DNA of 64,000 nucleotides from contig CM053256.1 in the NCBI GenBank assembly GCA_028583405.1, positions 5,279,995-5,343,994 on the forward strand, written 5' to 3'. The DNA comes from Pogonophryne albipinna (Eukaryota; Chordata; Actinopteri; Perciformes; Artedidraconidae). Shown here piece by piece: positions 24,572-37,698 of the stretch (position 1 is the first letter of the stretch; each line of letters begins with the position of its first letter). The notes beneath the pieces are model-generated. The model was not told the origin of the DNA. It did not search any database and was given only the letters and a program-made list of their open reading frames with translations. Both the position numbers and the translations under genes were made by a program.

Positions 24572-25225
24572 CAGTGGCCGTTTCTCAATCTCGAGGATAC
24601 TGGCTTCCAAGCCAATATTTCAAGGATGCTACATCATCGAGTGCCGCCGAAGGACTGTTCCAATCTCCAGCTACTTGGAATTCCACCGAGGCCACGTCCT
24701 TGGTTTGGGGGAAATTTCGAGGCTGCACATGGGTAGACTTCGCGTCCTTAAAATCCCCACAATGCTTTGCACACGGACCAATTTCAAAAACCCTTGCGGA
24801 GAATGGCTGAACCGACGCAGCACACATTTAAATGTAAGTATGTAGTGGCGTAGAACATGTGTTGGTAAATATGTTACTTTGTTACATTTGTTTGTTATCA
24901 CCAAAAATGTGTTCCGTGAAAGTAAAGCAAGTTCATAATTAGATAGACATCGTGAGGTATTTATTTTCGGTACAGTTTATGTTGAAACTGTTAGAGAGAG
25001 CAGGTCTCCCTTGAAAAAGAGATCAATGATCTCAATGGGATTTATCTGTATAAATAAAGGTTTGAAATTAAATGAAATGAGAGTGGCACACTTGTTAGCC
25101 TGTTCCATTCTTCTTCGTTTTCCGAAGCTGTGGCTTGGAAGTATACTTGCTTCGTTTCTGAAGGAAGTGACTTGGAAGTACGCGACTACCAAGCCAGCAT
25201 CCTCGAGATTGAGAAACACCCACTG
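24572..25225. mobile_element. DNA transposon (hAT-like MITE) copy 1, 654 bp
   Basis: Terminal inverted repeats of about 34 bp with three mismatches: CAGTGGCCGTTTCTCAATCT at the left; the right end read in reverse begins CAGTGGGTGTTTCTCAATCT. CAGTGG termini suggest hAT, but the flanks (GTATAAAT and TCTCTATC) do not show an 8-bp duplication; the right flank may have been altered by the adjacent repeat at 25226. There is no transposase ORF. Confidence 0.7.
25005..25066 (+). repeat. LINE-like 3' tail module, second copy
   Basis: CTCCCTTGAAAAAGAGATCA, then CTCAATGGGATTTATC and AATAAAGGTTTG, closely related to 18120-18195. Confidence 0.45.
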
Positions 25226-25500
25226 TCTCTATCAATCAATCAATCAATGTTTATTTATATAGCCCAATATCACAAATGTTACATTTGTCTCAGTGGTCTT
25301 CACAGTGTGTACAGAATATCAGTATGACAATACGACACCCTCTGTCCTTAGACCCTCACATCGTACAAGGAAAAACTTCCAGAGAAAACCCACAGTTTAA
25401 AGGGAAAAATGGGAGAAAACTCAGGGAGAGCAACAGAGGAGGGATCCCTCTCCCAGGACGGACAGACGTGCAATAGATGCCGTGTGTAAATTGAAAAGAT
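25226..25500 (+). repeat. Common teleost interspersed repeat (AATC-tailed)
   Basis: Begins ATCAATCAATCAATCAATG followed by TTTATTTATATAGCCC, an arrangement widespread in fish genomes, then a non-coding body to about 25500. I cannot assign the family with confidence. It abuts the right end of the DNA transposon at 25225. Confidence 0.5.
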
Positions 25501-25559
25501 AATACATTTACAAAATAGGTAGTCCAAATGTTTGGAAATGCATGTGTGTATAATAGGAA

Positions 25560-25690
25560 GATGAATCCACGAGGATATCAATCCAGGACCTATGATCCAG
25601 GACCACAGACACGACTCGCGATCCAGGGCTCGCGATCCAGGACACAGGACCGCAGGATCATCCATGACTCCGGATCCCGGCGTATGTAGA
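25560..25690. repeat. Degenerate short tandem repeat of GATCCAGGAC type
   Basis: Several near-copies of a 10-12 bp unit (ATCCAGGACC, GATCCAGGAC, GATCCAGGGC) in about 130 bp. No coding meaning seen. Confidence 0.5.
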
Positions 25691-25794
25691 CACTCTATAC
25701 AGTCTAAAACACAATGAGCAAGGACTGAGTTGTGTCATGGTTGAAGTAGCCAGAAACCACTCTGTAAAGTGTCCTTGTCTGACCATGGAAACAC

Positions 25795-26167
25795 TTGGGG
25801 TGTTTCTCAATCGCTGTACCGAAAATAAATACCTCACGATGTCTATCTAATTATGAACTTGCTTTACTTTCACGGAACACATTTTTGATGATAACAAACA
25901 AATGTAACAAAGTAACATATTTACCAACACATGTTCTACGCCACTACATACTTACATTTAAATGTGTACTGCGTCGGTTCAGCCATTCTCCGCAAGGGTT
26001 TTTGAAATTGGTCCGTGCGTAAAGCATTGTGGGGATTTTAAGAACGCGAAGTCTACCCATGTGTAGCCTCAAAATTTTCCACAAAGCAAGGACGCGGCCT
26101 CGGTGGAATTCCTAGTATGCTGGAGATTGGAGCACTCGATGACGTAGCATCCTTGAAATATTGGTTA
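25795..26167. mobile_element. DNA transposon copy 2, inverted relative to copy 1 and truncated
   Basis: Starts GGGGTGTTTCTCAATC (the terminal repeat tip), then runs as the reverse complement of about 24615-24975 of copy 1 with scattered mismatches (for example CACGATGTCTATCTAATTAT). It stops near 26167 without the other terminus. It lacks the copy 1 segment from about 24976 to 25195. Confidence 0.75.
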
Positions 26168-29100
26168 GACCACATCTGATTTTCATTGAGATAATGTCAG
26201 CTTTAAACTAGTTTTATTGTATGATTTGACTGTAGGCCTATATTGCCTGACTAAAATGCACAAAGCTAATAGTGGCTAGTAGTTGATAGAACAAGAGGGG
26301 AAGTAAACAAATACTTTTACTGAAGAACTGAACCTAACTTCAATTTGGGGGTACTTGTACTTTACTTGAGTGTTTCAATAGTATGCTACTTCTACTCTTT
26401 TAAATTTGAATATCATACTTGTTATTAGACAATAGGTGATTTTACAGGAAAGTGTAGCACAACACCGAGGGAGGATTGTTCAGGGAGTAGACGCCTTTTC
26501 TACTTTTCGGTCCTGCATTTCTGAGTAATTGTGATGAGATTATTAATTGTGCTATTTTCAGTTCCTACATTTAAATATAATGAAACTGTTTCAATGCCAT
26601 AAACGAGGGGGGTCCAGGTATCTTGTAAGGGGTCTTTACAGTTAGGGACCCTCTGCTGCAGTCTTTTGTCAGGCAGGATCGTCAGTCCTGATTCCTGGGC
26701 TCAGACTTGCAGCGAGTGTGTCACTGAACAAATGTTTTAATGCTTTTTATTGGATTAGTGGGCTCAAAGAGCAGCAGGCTGGTCGATGGTCCACTCCGAC
26801 TGATGGGTAATAGCATTATCCTGCATGGGCCTGTGGATTGGCAGACAGGCGGACAGAGCTATCCTATCATTGATCGGCTCTCCCCTCCAGGGCCACTCTG
26901 ATGCTAGCCTCCATCCAGGGTTTCATTTGTTTATGAAATATTGATATTGGCTTTCTATCGCCTCTTGGAGATGGGGAGATTCCGCTTGATGGAAATTAAA
27001 GTGTTTAGACATGTTGGAAAAAGGTTTTGTGAACTGAAAGCACTTTTTTCTCTGGCAGACGTAATCGGTATATTATTTCCAGAATTACACCATGAAGGCT
27101 TTTGCTTTTTGTGCCATATTTCCTCTTTAAAAGTAAAGTCCCTGCAGAGAAAAGCGAAACACTTGTACCTGCTTCCTTGTAAGTTTTTCTGTAAATCGTA
27201 AAGCTCAACAGTTTTGTGTTACACTGCGATCACTTTACTTTTTAACCGTGTATTGAAGCCTTAAAGGAGAGGTAATCCTTTAAACTACAACACTTTAAAC
27301 AACCCGAGGCAATGCAGACTTTTATATTTGAATTACTGATCCAGGCAGAAATACTCATGCTCATCATCAAATACTCAATGCTTACCAACAAGGCCCACAG
27401 CAACATTTCAAACATAATGTCTTTTAGATCTGCATGTTGATAGCGCCCTCTGTATGCAAACCACCCCTGTTACCAGTCCCTCACCAGATCTCCCTTTTAT
27501 TTAGAAAAGCTTTCTTTAACCTTCCCTCAACCACAAAACAAGCTAACTCTGGCTCCTGCAGCGCGAGATGGATGCAGTCGATCTTGTCAGTAAACAGATG
27601 CTTTAGTCTTCCCTTAATGACAGTCAGGATTGACGGGCTACCACAGCCAAAGCCTTTTATGCAGGGGAAGAGCCTCTTGGATCAATAGTTGTTACCTAGG
27701 CAAAGCCCACACAACCACTAATGAATCCAGTGGCTTACAGAACAGGCTGCTCTACACAGGAGACAAAGCTTGGACATATTTATCACTTTTTGTGGTAATG
27801 TGGTAATATGCATCCAAATATACCCTCCACATTGGATTGAAAGAAACAAAATGAAGAGATTAGTGTGCGTTTTATTAAAATAAGTTGTAAATAGAGAGGT
27901 GAACAGGCCTATTGCCATGACACTAGAGAGTTTTGTTTGTCGTGTTGCAACATGTCAGTGGTCTGTGCTCTGGGACTGGTTCCGTTGTGTTTGAGTCGTC
28001 GCTGTCTGGCACACCCATCCGTCTGTCTGCTCCACTTTTTCAGTTTTTAAGCGTAGGATTAAAGTACTGATATATCAAAGGTGGATGTTAGTCACCTGTC
28101 TGGGATTTCTAATTATAAAAAGGCTTTGTGCCAACAAGGTAGCAGGTGCAGTGCTGTGTGTTACAGTCCACAAGTATTTAGACAGTGACGCATTTTGCTT
28201 TGTTTTGGTTTTGTACTCCACCATATTTGATTTGGATTAAATAATGATGAGTGACAAAAACTCTTGTTAGGTGTCAAGAGTTGTTTTTGTTTTGTTCAGG
28301 ATGTTTACAACAATGTTTAACTCGTACCACTTTAATACAGTTCGCCTATTTGTTTATGACAATGCTGGAGACCAATAACAACAAATGATATATAATTTCT
28401 GGAAGGTTTTCCAGCTTGAGTTTGAAATGGTCCCCTTGTGAAATCCTTACAGAAAGTGTAACAATTAGAATTGACCATTGTACCAGGGGTTTGACTTGTT
28501 GGCAATTTGTTGTGTTTTACTTCATTTAGTTTGTATAAAATTAAGAAAGAATATAACATTACTGAGATTTAGGAATGCTTATAATCAGATTGAACTACAT
28601 AGTCTACCAGTCAAAAATCTAACTGATCATTTTGAATTGAAATGTGTCTTTCCTATCCACAACACCCTTGTCTTCCCACTAGCAGCTGATTTCCACTGCA
28701 GACATAGAAACCTCTCAGATGAGCCGACACACTTCCTCCTGCACTGTGCTGTGTATTACAGATAGCACTTGATGGATTTTGACAGGCTGGATTCACAAGC
28801 AGCTAGAGACCCTCCAGATTCACAGAGATATGAAATGATGGCCGTCTCTACTGGCTCTGCACCTACACCAGGCATTGTGACAGATACCATCCTGCTAAGC
28901 CCAGCACTTTGCTGCTCGTCTGCAGGATATTAGCTCAGCCAAAGGTTATTCATAGACTATCAAACCAGAGCTTCGGTCAGGAAATGCTGACTTGCGTGTA
29001 AATATCAATTAAATTAGTCGGAGTGCCTGTTGCTGAGGGTGCACTGCCTCATTTGACTGGCCACAGCCGCTAACAGTGCTGCGTAAATCACATCTGTACA

Positions 29101-30635
29101 AGAAATAAGAGGCATTTATTAGATTATACGTGTTTACACATTCATTTACTATGCATTTGGTCATTACATGACATATGGCAGAGAAAGATTATGGTAAACA
29201 TTGATCATGCGCTGATTTTATTGACATAATATGGTTTGAATAATGAAGCTGATGTGGTTTAAGTAATAATACATGACATTTTTATCTTAATAAATACTTA
29301 GTTTTTTCTGAGAAAATCCTTTGGTGCACAATTAAGTCACTGACAAAAGTCACAGTGGTTTGATGAAATAATCAAGAAATGTGAGTTGTTAGTACAAAAT
29401 AAATCATAATAAAGCATCCACATTTGGCAGAGGATTGAAAACAACAAATCATTTATAATTTAACACCAAATGTTACAAAAATGAAAAGCACAAATGGAGA
29501 ATCTTGCAGAGGAAATCACTTCTTATCCCTTGCACAACTTGAGGCACAGCATTGGTAACCAGTGAGGTCTGGTTGTTTTGGTTGGAGGGGTTTGAATGTG
29601 TTTAAAACACAAGGCACATTGTGGAGTCTCCGGTGCCAAACTCCAAGCCTCTTGTTTTTCACGCCTGAAAAAGTAACCTCTGCCCCCCCCCCCCCCCCCC
29701 TTTCAGAGTTATGTAGGCCAGCTTGCTCAGCAGAGACAAAATGGGAGCACAGCTCTGTAGATGCAGCCTCAGCAAAACCATCTCTTTAAAGCTGTAGGTG
29801 CAGGAGCCATTTCTCATGGGAGACTGGATTATTACCGTATGCAGCTGAGGTAAAAGCATAGACACTCTCCATTATTATATAAGTGGTTAGTGACTCATAA
29901 TTTACAGATTGATACAAAGCAACACAGCTCAAACATGCAAGCAGTTCATATTCAAACAGCTACAATATCAAATAAATTAACATCAAATGTCTTTATTTTA
30001 AATATCTACTGTATAAAGAGTTGACGCAACCCAAAAAGCCAATGAAATTGCTTTTGTGATCAAATCATCTTAAATGAAATTGTTTCTGATAGGGAACCAG
30101 TGCATGTTTTATCCAATTTAAAATCATTGATCTGATGGGAATCATTCTTATGAGTGTTTGGAAACATAAGGATATGTGGTGCTCAGAATTCAGTCAACAG
30201 TCAGATACAACTGAATAAAGGTGAAATTATTGACATCTATAAAAGTTCCAAAGAGAAAGGTATTTATGTGTACACCAGGTCAATACAATTGTATTTATGA
30301 CAGTATCAAGTAGGGGTGTCTTACTGCAATATATATGTATCAATAACTGTGATATTTCAAAAATTAAATATTGATATTCTGTTAACAATACACTTATAAT
30401 ACAGAATGTTGTGTATGTAAATACTCAAATCTTAAATCATGTTAAGTTTGTCTCCCTGCTATACACACACATAAGTGTAATTCATTGGTTAAAAAAAGAC
30501 AAAATGTATAATAATCAAGGTCAACAATTAATTATACTGACAACATAATTGCTTTCCCCCCCCAAACATATCTATCTATATATGTTTTGCCATGATAATC
30601 ATCTGTATAACCATACATCTTTACACCTGTCTGCT
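26168..30635. other. Intergenic; poly-C tract near 29683-29700
   Basis: No gene recognised. An 18-base C run lies at about 29683-29700. The rest is ordinary AT-rich non-coding DNA downstream of rapunzel-like gene C, whose 3' UTR should occupy the right end. Confidence 0.45.
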
Positions 30636-31956
30636 TTACTCTGAGTGCACACACACTGCCACATTCTTGTGTCTCTCCCAGTAGTGACAGTCTTCCGGAA
30701 AGCTCCACGCAGCTGCAGACTCCTTGTGGCGACTGACGGCGTGAACAACAAACCCACACAGCTGCTTCTCCAACACCTCCACCACGGCCGGGGCGTTCCC
30801 CTTCTTCCCCTGGCCCTCCATCGCCTGCTGGATGCAGCCCTGAGGCACCGGCTGTGGTTTGGTGCTGTACGACACCACCAGGTTGATGTTGTTCACCTGC
30901 AGCACCTCGAACCAGTTCTTCCCCGCCACGTGGTGGAAATGCTCCCCTGCTCTCCAGTTCCGGTAGGTGCTTCCTGAGTGGTTGATGAGCCGCACCGACC
31001 AGCTAACCCAATCATACTTCTTCACCAAGAACTCCAAAAGCTGCTGAGTTGTATCTTGCAGATTATCGCCTTCCTTTTCTTGCAGGAGGTGTTTGGCATC
31101 TAGTTGTGCTTGCTCTGGGAAAGCAGCGATGCACGACTCGATGGTGGTCTTCATCCTGGACTCTCCTTCTTCAATTTTGCTGCTCCACTCTTGGATTTTG
31201 TCATCTTCTTCATCTTGTCGCTGGGTTAAGGCACAGTGGCCCAGCAGAGCAATCAGGCCCAGACAGAAGAGCTCCTTCATCCGGACACAGAAATCTTCCA
31301 GGAGACGACGGTTCCTCGCTACATACCTGGAAAACAAAAGAACTATTTACATGTATGTCATATAGTGCTCCAACCAGAGAAGCCTGCAGTGTTGTTGACA
31401 AAGACATAGGAGAACCAAAGAACTGCAATTAATCAAAAACAGGATCAAATATAACAACGTACCTTTCCACTAACTCTAAAACGGACTCTCCAAAGCTGTT
31501 TGTCCCCATTAGAGCATCATACAGCACAAACAGGTTCTTCTCTCCTCCGGTTTTGGCAAAGTGCTCTACAAAAAGTCTGGTCTTCACCTCCCTGAACTGC
31601 GGTTTTGCCTCCAAGATGTCCATATACTTCCGAAACTGGTTCCTAATGTTCTCCTCCACAGAGAAGTACTGGGAATCCAGTCTCCCCTTCTTGATCTCGC
31701 AGTCGATGTCTTCCAGTTGTGTGGAGAGCACGTCAAGCTTGTTCCTCACCGCCAGGAACTGCTCCTTGACGTAGAAGACCTCTTTGCTCAGGACATTGTC
31801 TAAGGCCAGGCGGAGGACGGGAGCGGCGGCCTCACAGAGCGGGAAGAGCTCGCCCACAGCGCTGGCCAACACCTCGGACCCCTTCTCAAACATGTCCATC
31901 ACCGCCTCGATGGCCTCCTTCTTCTGGGCCACAGCCCTCTCAAGTGGACTGCTCAT
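30636..31956 (-). CDS. rpz-like: Rapunzel-like protein C (394 aa, two coding exons)
   Basis: Third full-length Rapunzel paralogue. Coding exons are 31956-31463 and 31326-30636. The donor is AAAG|GTACGT, the acceptor TTTTCCAG|GTATG, and the phases match (AG + G), giving 1185 nt. The start MSSPLERAV is the first ATG after an acceptor (TTTGACACCAG, exon start near 31980). It has the same plan as copy A: hydrophobic helix in the first 55 residues (VGELFPLCEAAAPVLRLAL), NQFRKYMDILEAKPQFREVK, EDFCVRMKELF then a second hydrophobic helix, KKYDWVSWSVRLI, and the C-terminal motif CHYWERHKNVAVCVHSE. The intron falls between ELVER and YVARN, a position uninterrupted in copies A, B and D. Copies A and C are the closest pair. 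Function unknown; no signal peptide. Confidence 0.88.
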
Positions 31957-31979
31957 GGTCTGAGACACAGAAGGAACAA

Positions 31980-33658
31980 CACCTGGTGTCAAACATAGAA
32001 GAAGGATGTGATACAATTGGAGTCTTATTCTGTTTATTCATGAACAAAAGGCAGTTTTTTGTGAGCAATTGAATGCAAGAAGTGTTTTCCCTGTAAAAAC
32101 CTCAGATAGTTTTTTTATCTAATAACTGCTACTGTAGCTCTTCTAGCCTCTATTTCACCAAAAGAAAGCAAAGTTAAAATATGAGGGCCAAATAAACAAC
32201 ACTATAATTGTGTAACAGAGCAACTTACTAAAAGTAAATACCAAATAAAAGAGAAGTTAAATGATTTTCAAAGACTCTTGATCTCATTTTCCTCTGGAGA
32301 TAATTTCCCATAAAGCACACAGTAGTATGAAGAAGCTTTCCTCTTTATTACAAAAGCTATAAAATACATTGGTGAACAGTTATTCCATTATTTCAGAGCT
32401 GAAATACTTAGTCAATTTGTCAACAGACTGTGCTTGCTGCTCCTCTAATGAGAGGATTTGCTGTTTTTCTTTGTCTTATGTGATGATCTTTGACTATTTT
32501 TGGACATTTCATACAATTCAAACAATTGGCAAATAATAATAAATTAGACATTAACGCAGCCATGAAATATGTTTACTCAAAGTTGTCAAAAATATCTGTT
32601 TTTCTTCCTTTGGGAGATAAATATGAAGGTGAATAATGTCCGGCTCAAATGGAGAAGATTTCAAGCATAAACATATCTCTACCTTGACCCTGTCAGTTGT
32701 GACGGTGATTCATATTCTAAACCTCCCCACCCAGAAGATTGCAGGTAATGATGTCATATAAACAAAATGGGGGCCTGGATGAGAAAATGACATACATGCC
32801 CTTGTCTGCATGTGTCTCATTTCAGAGTAGAGCAAGGCCAAACCAGTTTAAATCCCCTTTCATCCTCCATGCTACCTGACATCCATAAATGACCTCCTCT
32901 CTGTGCAGATGTTTGTCTGAGGATGAACTCCAGATGCTGCGTCACCCTACTCCTCAACAGATGATCATCAATTGCGTTCATTCATTTAAAAACAACACTA
33001 TATCTCTCTTATGCTATATTTATATTTAAGAGTAACAAATAACGACCACTGGAAATCCTTTAGTTGGTTAAAAAAAGTGTGCATTATGAAGAAAATCGTA
33101 AAAAAGGTGTCCAAACGGCACCCTGTTTAACTGTCATGCAAGAAATGCGCAACTGCAGGTCTTTTTACGCACAAATCCCCTGAGCGCATCGGGCACACCT
33201 TAGAGCATATTTACTCCTTGGATGGAAGATAAGGACATTCATCACATTCCTATTAAGAGCGTTGTTCTGTACCTGAACGAAACGGCTCTGCTGCTCCTTC
33301 ACGCCTGATGAGCAACAACAGCTTTTTTTTTCTTCAAGTCTGAGAAAATTCCCACGGTTCTCTCGTCCACTGTGGAGCTGAACAAGGGTCCAAGCACAGG
33401 ATCCAGAGAGGAAGACGAAATGCGCACTGAATATCTGCAAAGGAGAGAGAGAATGGAGAGAGAGGAGACGTTGAGACAGAAAAGGAGAGAGAGAGAGACA
33501 GGCGCAAACTGGTGAAATATGTGGTCGGTTCCATTTTCCTCTCAGTCTCCATGTCAGCACGAAAGGAGGATTCAGTCTCCTCTCAACATCAGAAATAAAT
33601 ATGTTTTGCTTTTCTTCATTTCCAAAAAAATGTCGACGGATTTTGCCTAAGAGGTCTC
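31980..33658. other. Upstream region of rapunzel-like gene C; purine-rich tract
   Basis: Non-coding. It contains an AG-rich stretch (about 33430-33500, GAGAGAGAGAG type) and otherwise AT-rich DNA. The first non-coding exon of gene C is probably here or further right, but I could not place it. Confidence 0.4.
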
Positions 33659-33736
33659 ATGCGCTTATGGTGCAAATGTCTCATTCCCATTATGTGCCTT
33701 AGCTGTTGTTCCATCCACGTAGGATCCCAACTTGAG
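33659..33736 (+). CDS. Candidate orphan first coding exon with a signal-peptide-like sequence
   Basis: An ATG opens 26 codons (MRLWCKCLIPIMCLSCCSIH, then VGSQLE) that end exactly at a consensus donor, GAG|GTAAGA. The composition is that of a short, Cys-rich signal peptide: basic start, hydrophobic middle, polar end. This would be the only plus-strand gene outside the mobile elements. I could not find a following exon with matching phase in the window, so it may be the start of a gene with very long introns, or chance. No homologue recognised. Confidence 0.25.
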
Positions 33737-36700
33737 GTAAGACATCGAGAAACTATTGTTATTTTGCCTTTTCAGTGTTAAAATACGATGATTTGATGTA
33801 TTTATTTGTTTTATCATTACAATGACTGCATCTAAAATAATACATGGATGTGCTCACACAGCTGTGGCGTGAAATACACGTTTGAATTCAGAATATGTTA
33901 TATCATTAATATAAATGTTAATGTGCATGGATGTGTCAACCACACAGTGTTTATTTATAACTACAGATGTGTGCCACCTCTCCACCCAGATTTGGAATAC
34001 TTATTATGTCAGGGTCAATAATGTTCACTAATGTAATCGATAATGTTAAATTAAAATCGAAGTTAAAAACGATTTGAGTATTTGTATGTATTAGTCAACG
34101 GACTTTATGAGGATTAGCCTACATAAAACCTCACATCCCCTCATCTGCGCGCACACGACGCACCCTGTGAGAGCCTTATCTGAACCTCCCTTAAAAAGAA
34201 AAATCATTACGCAAATCGTTTCTCCTCCAAACCACGAAGAGACTCACGTCATCTATGATGGTGTCTTTTAGAATCATGCGCTACACTTTACTCATGATTT
34301 TTTTTTTTATAATAAACAATTGTTTTCTTCAGATAGAAATTGATTATCCGAAACGAGCTCGTGTCAGGGAGAGAGAACTGAGCTCAATCACATGGTAGAC
34401 GTGCTCTGGTGGCTTCAGAGACACTCATCACTCAGTCTGTGGGGCATGTAAGCACCTTAAATCATTGTTTCTCAGTAATTTGCATTTCCAACGCCTGCAA
34501 TGCACATTGTCTTGTTTCGGTTCCCCAACTCTAAGCTGTCAAACCTGTTCAGCTGGAAAAAGATGAGGGCCATTCCAGAGGCATTATCGGCCATGTGCCC
34601 ATTTTACTTCACCTGAAGCAAAGGCTTAGCTCCCCCTTTGAGCCTCTTCATCAATTAGTTCTGATTGTCTTTTAGTGTGGACCTTAAGAAGGACGTAGGC
34701 TTTAATAGCTTGTCAGTTCTGAGACGCAGGTGTGATGCTTCAGTCCCGAGGGCCCTCGGGGAGTTCTGTGGAAACAGGTGTAATGGCAAGCGAAGTACTC
34801 ACGCCCTCTTGTGTGCACATCAGCAAACTGCACTTTAACGTCCCTTCTTAGACATCAGAATCAGAATACCTTTATTCGTCCCACAGAGGGGACATTTACA
34901 AGTAGACATTTTATCTAAAATGATATACATTTAATATTAATGAAGGTTTCTGATTTTCCAGAAACCAACGACACTAGAATTTGGGCACATAGTATAATAT
35001 ACAAGCTCCTTAAAATGTTTACATTGAGAGGAAAACACGTTTCAATGAAAGCGAATTAAACTAAAACAAATTACCCCAAAAAACTAGTTTTGTAGGTTTA
35101 TAACAATTGTTTGGCATTTAAATACAATATTCTCTATTTTAATTTCACTGTTTGGGTTTTCTCCATTATGTGTTTTCTTGTCAGTGGAGAGTACTATTTA
35201 AGATTAACGCTTGTTTAGTCGTAGAGATTTATACTTGTTGGGGGGTGTGTACATTTCTGACGGAAAAAAGGCCGATATTTAATGTTTATATTCCTTTACA
35301 TTTTCTATTGAAAAACGAGGACATTCTGTACACAATAGCTATAAAATACTTTTTTTCCTACCCATACTTGTAACATATCTTTGGCCCTTTTTGATGTTTT
35401 TGAGCAATTCATTGGAATTACATTTAGTTAAATATACTATATGACTAGATAAAAATGGCCATCCAAAAATTATATATAATATTTGACTCTCAGTTGGCGT
35501 TTCAGTTAATCCCAGGATGGGATGGGGTTGAGGTCAGGTCTTAAATAATTGACAACTCCATATCAGTAATATTCACTCATGTTTATTTATAGTGGTACAT
35601 ATACAACCAGACATCAAAGATTCATAACAAAAAAGGCAACATATTCACATAATGGCATTTCAAAAAAGCCTTGAGGTTCTCATAATATTCCTCCATATCG
35701 ACAGCATTCTGACTGAGTTCACGTAGCGTAAACTCAATCTGTTGTAACAATAAGAGAGTTGGCGCAAAGCCACAGAACGATAAACCACTTAGGAGTTATG
35801 TGTTGAGGGGATGGGAGTAAAAAGGACTAGAAATGTGTAAAGTATGAAAAACGTAGGGGAAGCAAGGACATGATGATCATACTGTGTTTCACATGTTTAG
35901 TTGACCCACCTGGTACTATTGATAACACCCATTGCTAAAACAAACAAAGAAAATAGACAAACACTTACAAAAAGGACTTTAACCACGACTTTGACATATG
36001 CACTGTAGTGTATAAACCATTCCGAACATAGTGTTGCACACTGGTAGTTAAATGATCAAGATAAAAAAAAACGAAATATCATAACACTTGCACATTTAGG
36101 CACGTTGGTCAGATGAGGAATTAAATAAGAGAAAATGACTTAACTTTTGTATAAAATATAAAATAATGGATATTCAATCTTATATAGGGTCTATTTGGCT
36201 CTACAGCAAAAAACAACCAATTTATAATAGTATCTATATATTAAAACCCTACTTGGTGCACCTCTTGCACGTTATGGATAATTAAAGAGTGGAAGGATTC
36301 ATCCAGTTATATTACACTTTCCTTAAATAGCACATTTAGAAAGTAAATGATCTGTTTATGAATATAAATCAATCACGACGAGTGACATCATGCATTGTGT
36401 AGACTGAACTCCATGCATGGAAAACTAACAATCTGTGGCACATGTTTAGGTCATTAAATCATTTATAGTGTGTGATAATTGATACGGAAACTTTAAAGCG
36501 GCACAGAAAGATGGACACTCTGGACTCAATTGTACAGTCAGACACCTTGAGGTTTATTTAGAGATTCACAGAAATACAGCCGGAGAGCTTCGCTAGATTA
36601 TTTACAGTTGTTCACTGCAGATCACCACGCGTAACTCTGAATCACACAAAGGACGGATTCTGAATATATAAGAAAGTGGGTTGGTCCGATTCTAACTCTG

Positions 36701-37698
36701 CTTAATCAATGCCAGATAATCAGAACAAAGACCCCTCAGTATTGCAATCCTTACCCTGAACCAAACTTCTCCCCACAGGAAGGCAGAGGACCTTTTTGAC
36801 CTGTGCCCCGGTCAAGTTGCGAGCAAGAGCATATTGCGACTTGATGAGAAGCAGATGTTGTAATAAAGACAGGTTCTCAGGATTACTGAGAAACCCCATA
36901 TAATAACATAATCAGGTTAAAATATTCTCTGACAATAATGATTATATGATTTCATATCTGGTACATTCATAGCTCTGGAAACTTTGATATTTGTTCCATG
37001 TTTTGGTTTGTTTGCTCTTTCTGTTATAACTTGATTGATAGCTCAACCTGTTGAGTTGTTCAACATCTGCAGAAAGATGATGTAGCCTTATATAGCTTGG
37101 AGGATCTCACGAGGCCCTCTAGTGGAGTAACATTGTAATGAAGCTTGTTTCCTGTTCCTCTTTAAACTTGCATGGCCAGGCTCGTTGTCAATGCCAACCA
37201 ACTTGTAGTGTAATACAAAAGAAAGTGCATAATGCGGGGGACGCTTTGCAATATCACAAACTATCTACATACATTTATGTTGAAGACTGAGTTACAGATG
37301 TCTGTGATATCTTGCGTGATATAAAGCCTGTTATGTCACTACATTGCTTTCAGAGTAGATTAATGATAATGCTCCCATGTCCTATTTGTCTTAGTGTTCT
37401 CAATCAATTCAAACCACTGTAGTGCTTTCTGAATTCATCACATCACTTTTTTATATAGCAAATGTAGTGACATAATTTAGAGTTCTTTACCTTGGACAGA
37501 ACATGCATGCATGTGACTCAAAGAGCGGAGGAAAGAATGAGGCATATTGTTGCTTTTTATCACTGGGCTATCAAGCAGTGAACGTAGATGTTATGAAAAG
37601 TGCTTACTGGGAGAGACAAAGCTAAGAGGACGGAGTTACAGAGGGAATGTGGACATGCGAGTCCTGAATATGAAGGAAAAGCAGCTCCTTCTTCTTCT
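33737..37698. other. Intergenic, no gene seen
   Basis: AT-rich non-coding DNA. Near 34850-34910 is a short relic, AGAATCAGAATACCTTTATT, of a repeat common in teleosts. No coding gene recognised. Confidence 0.4.
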
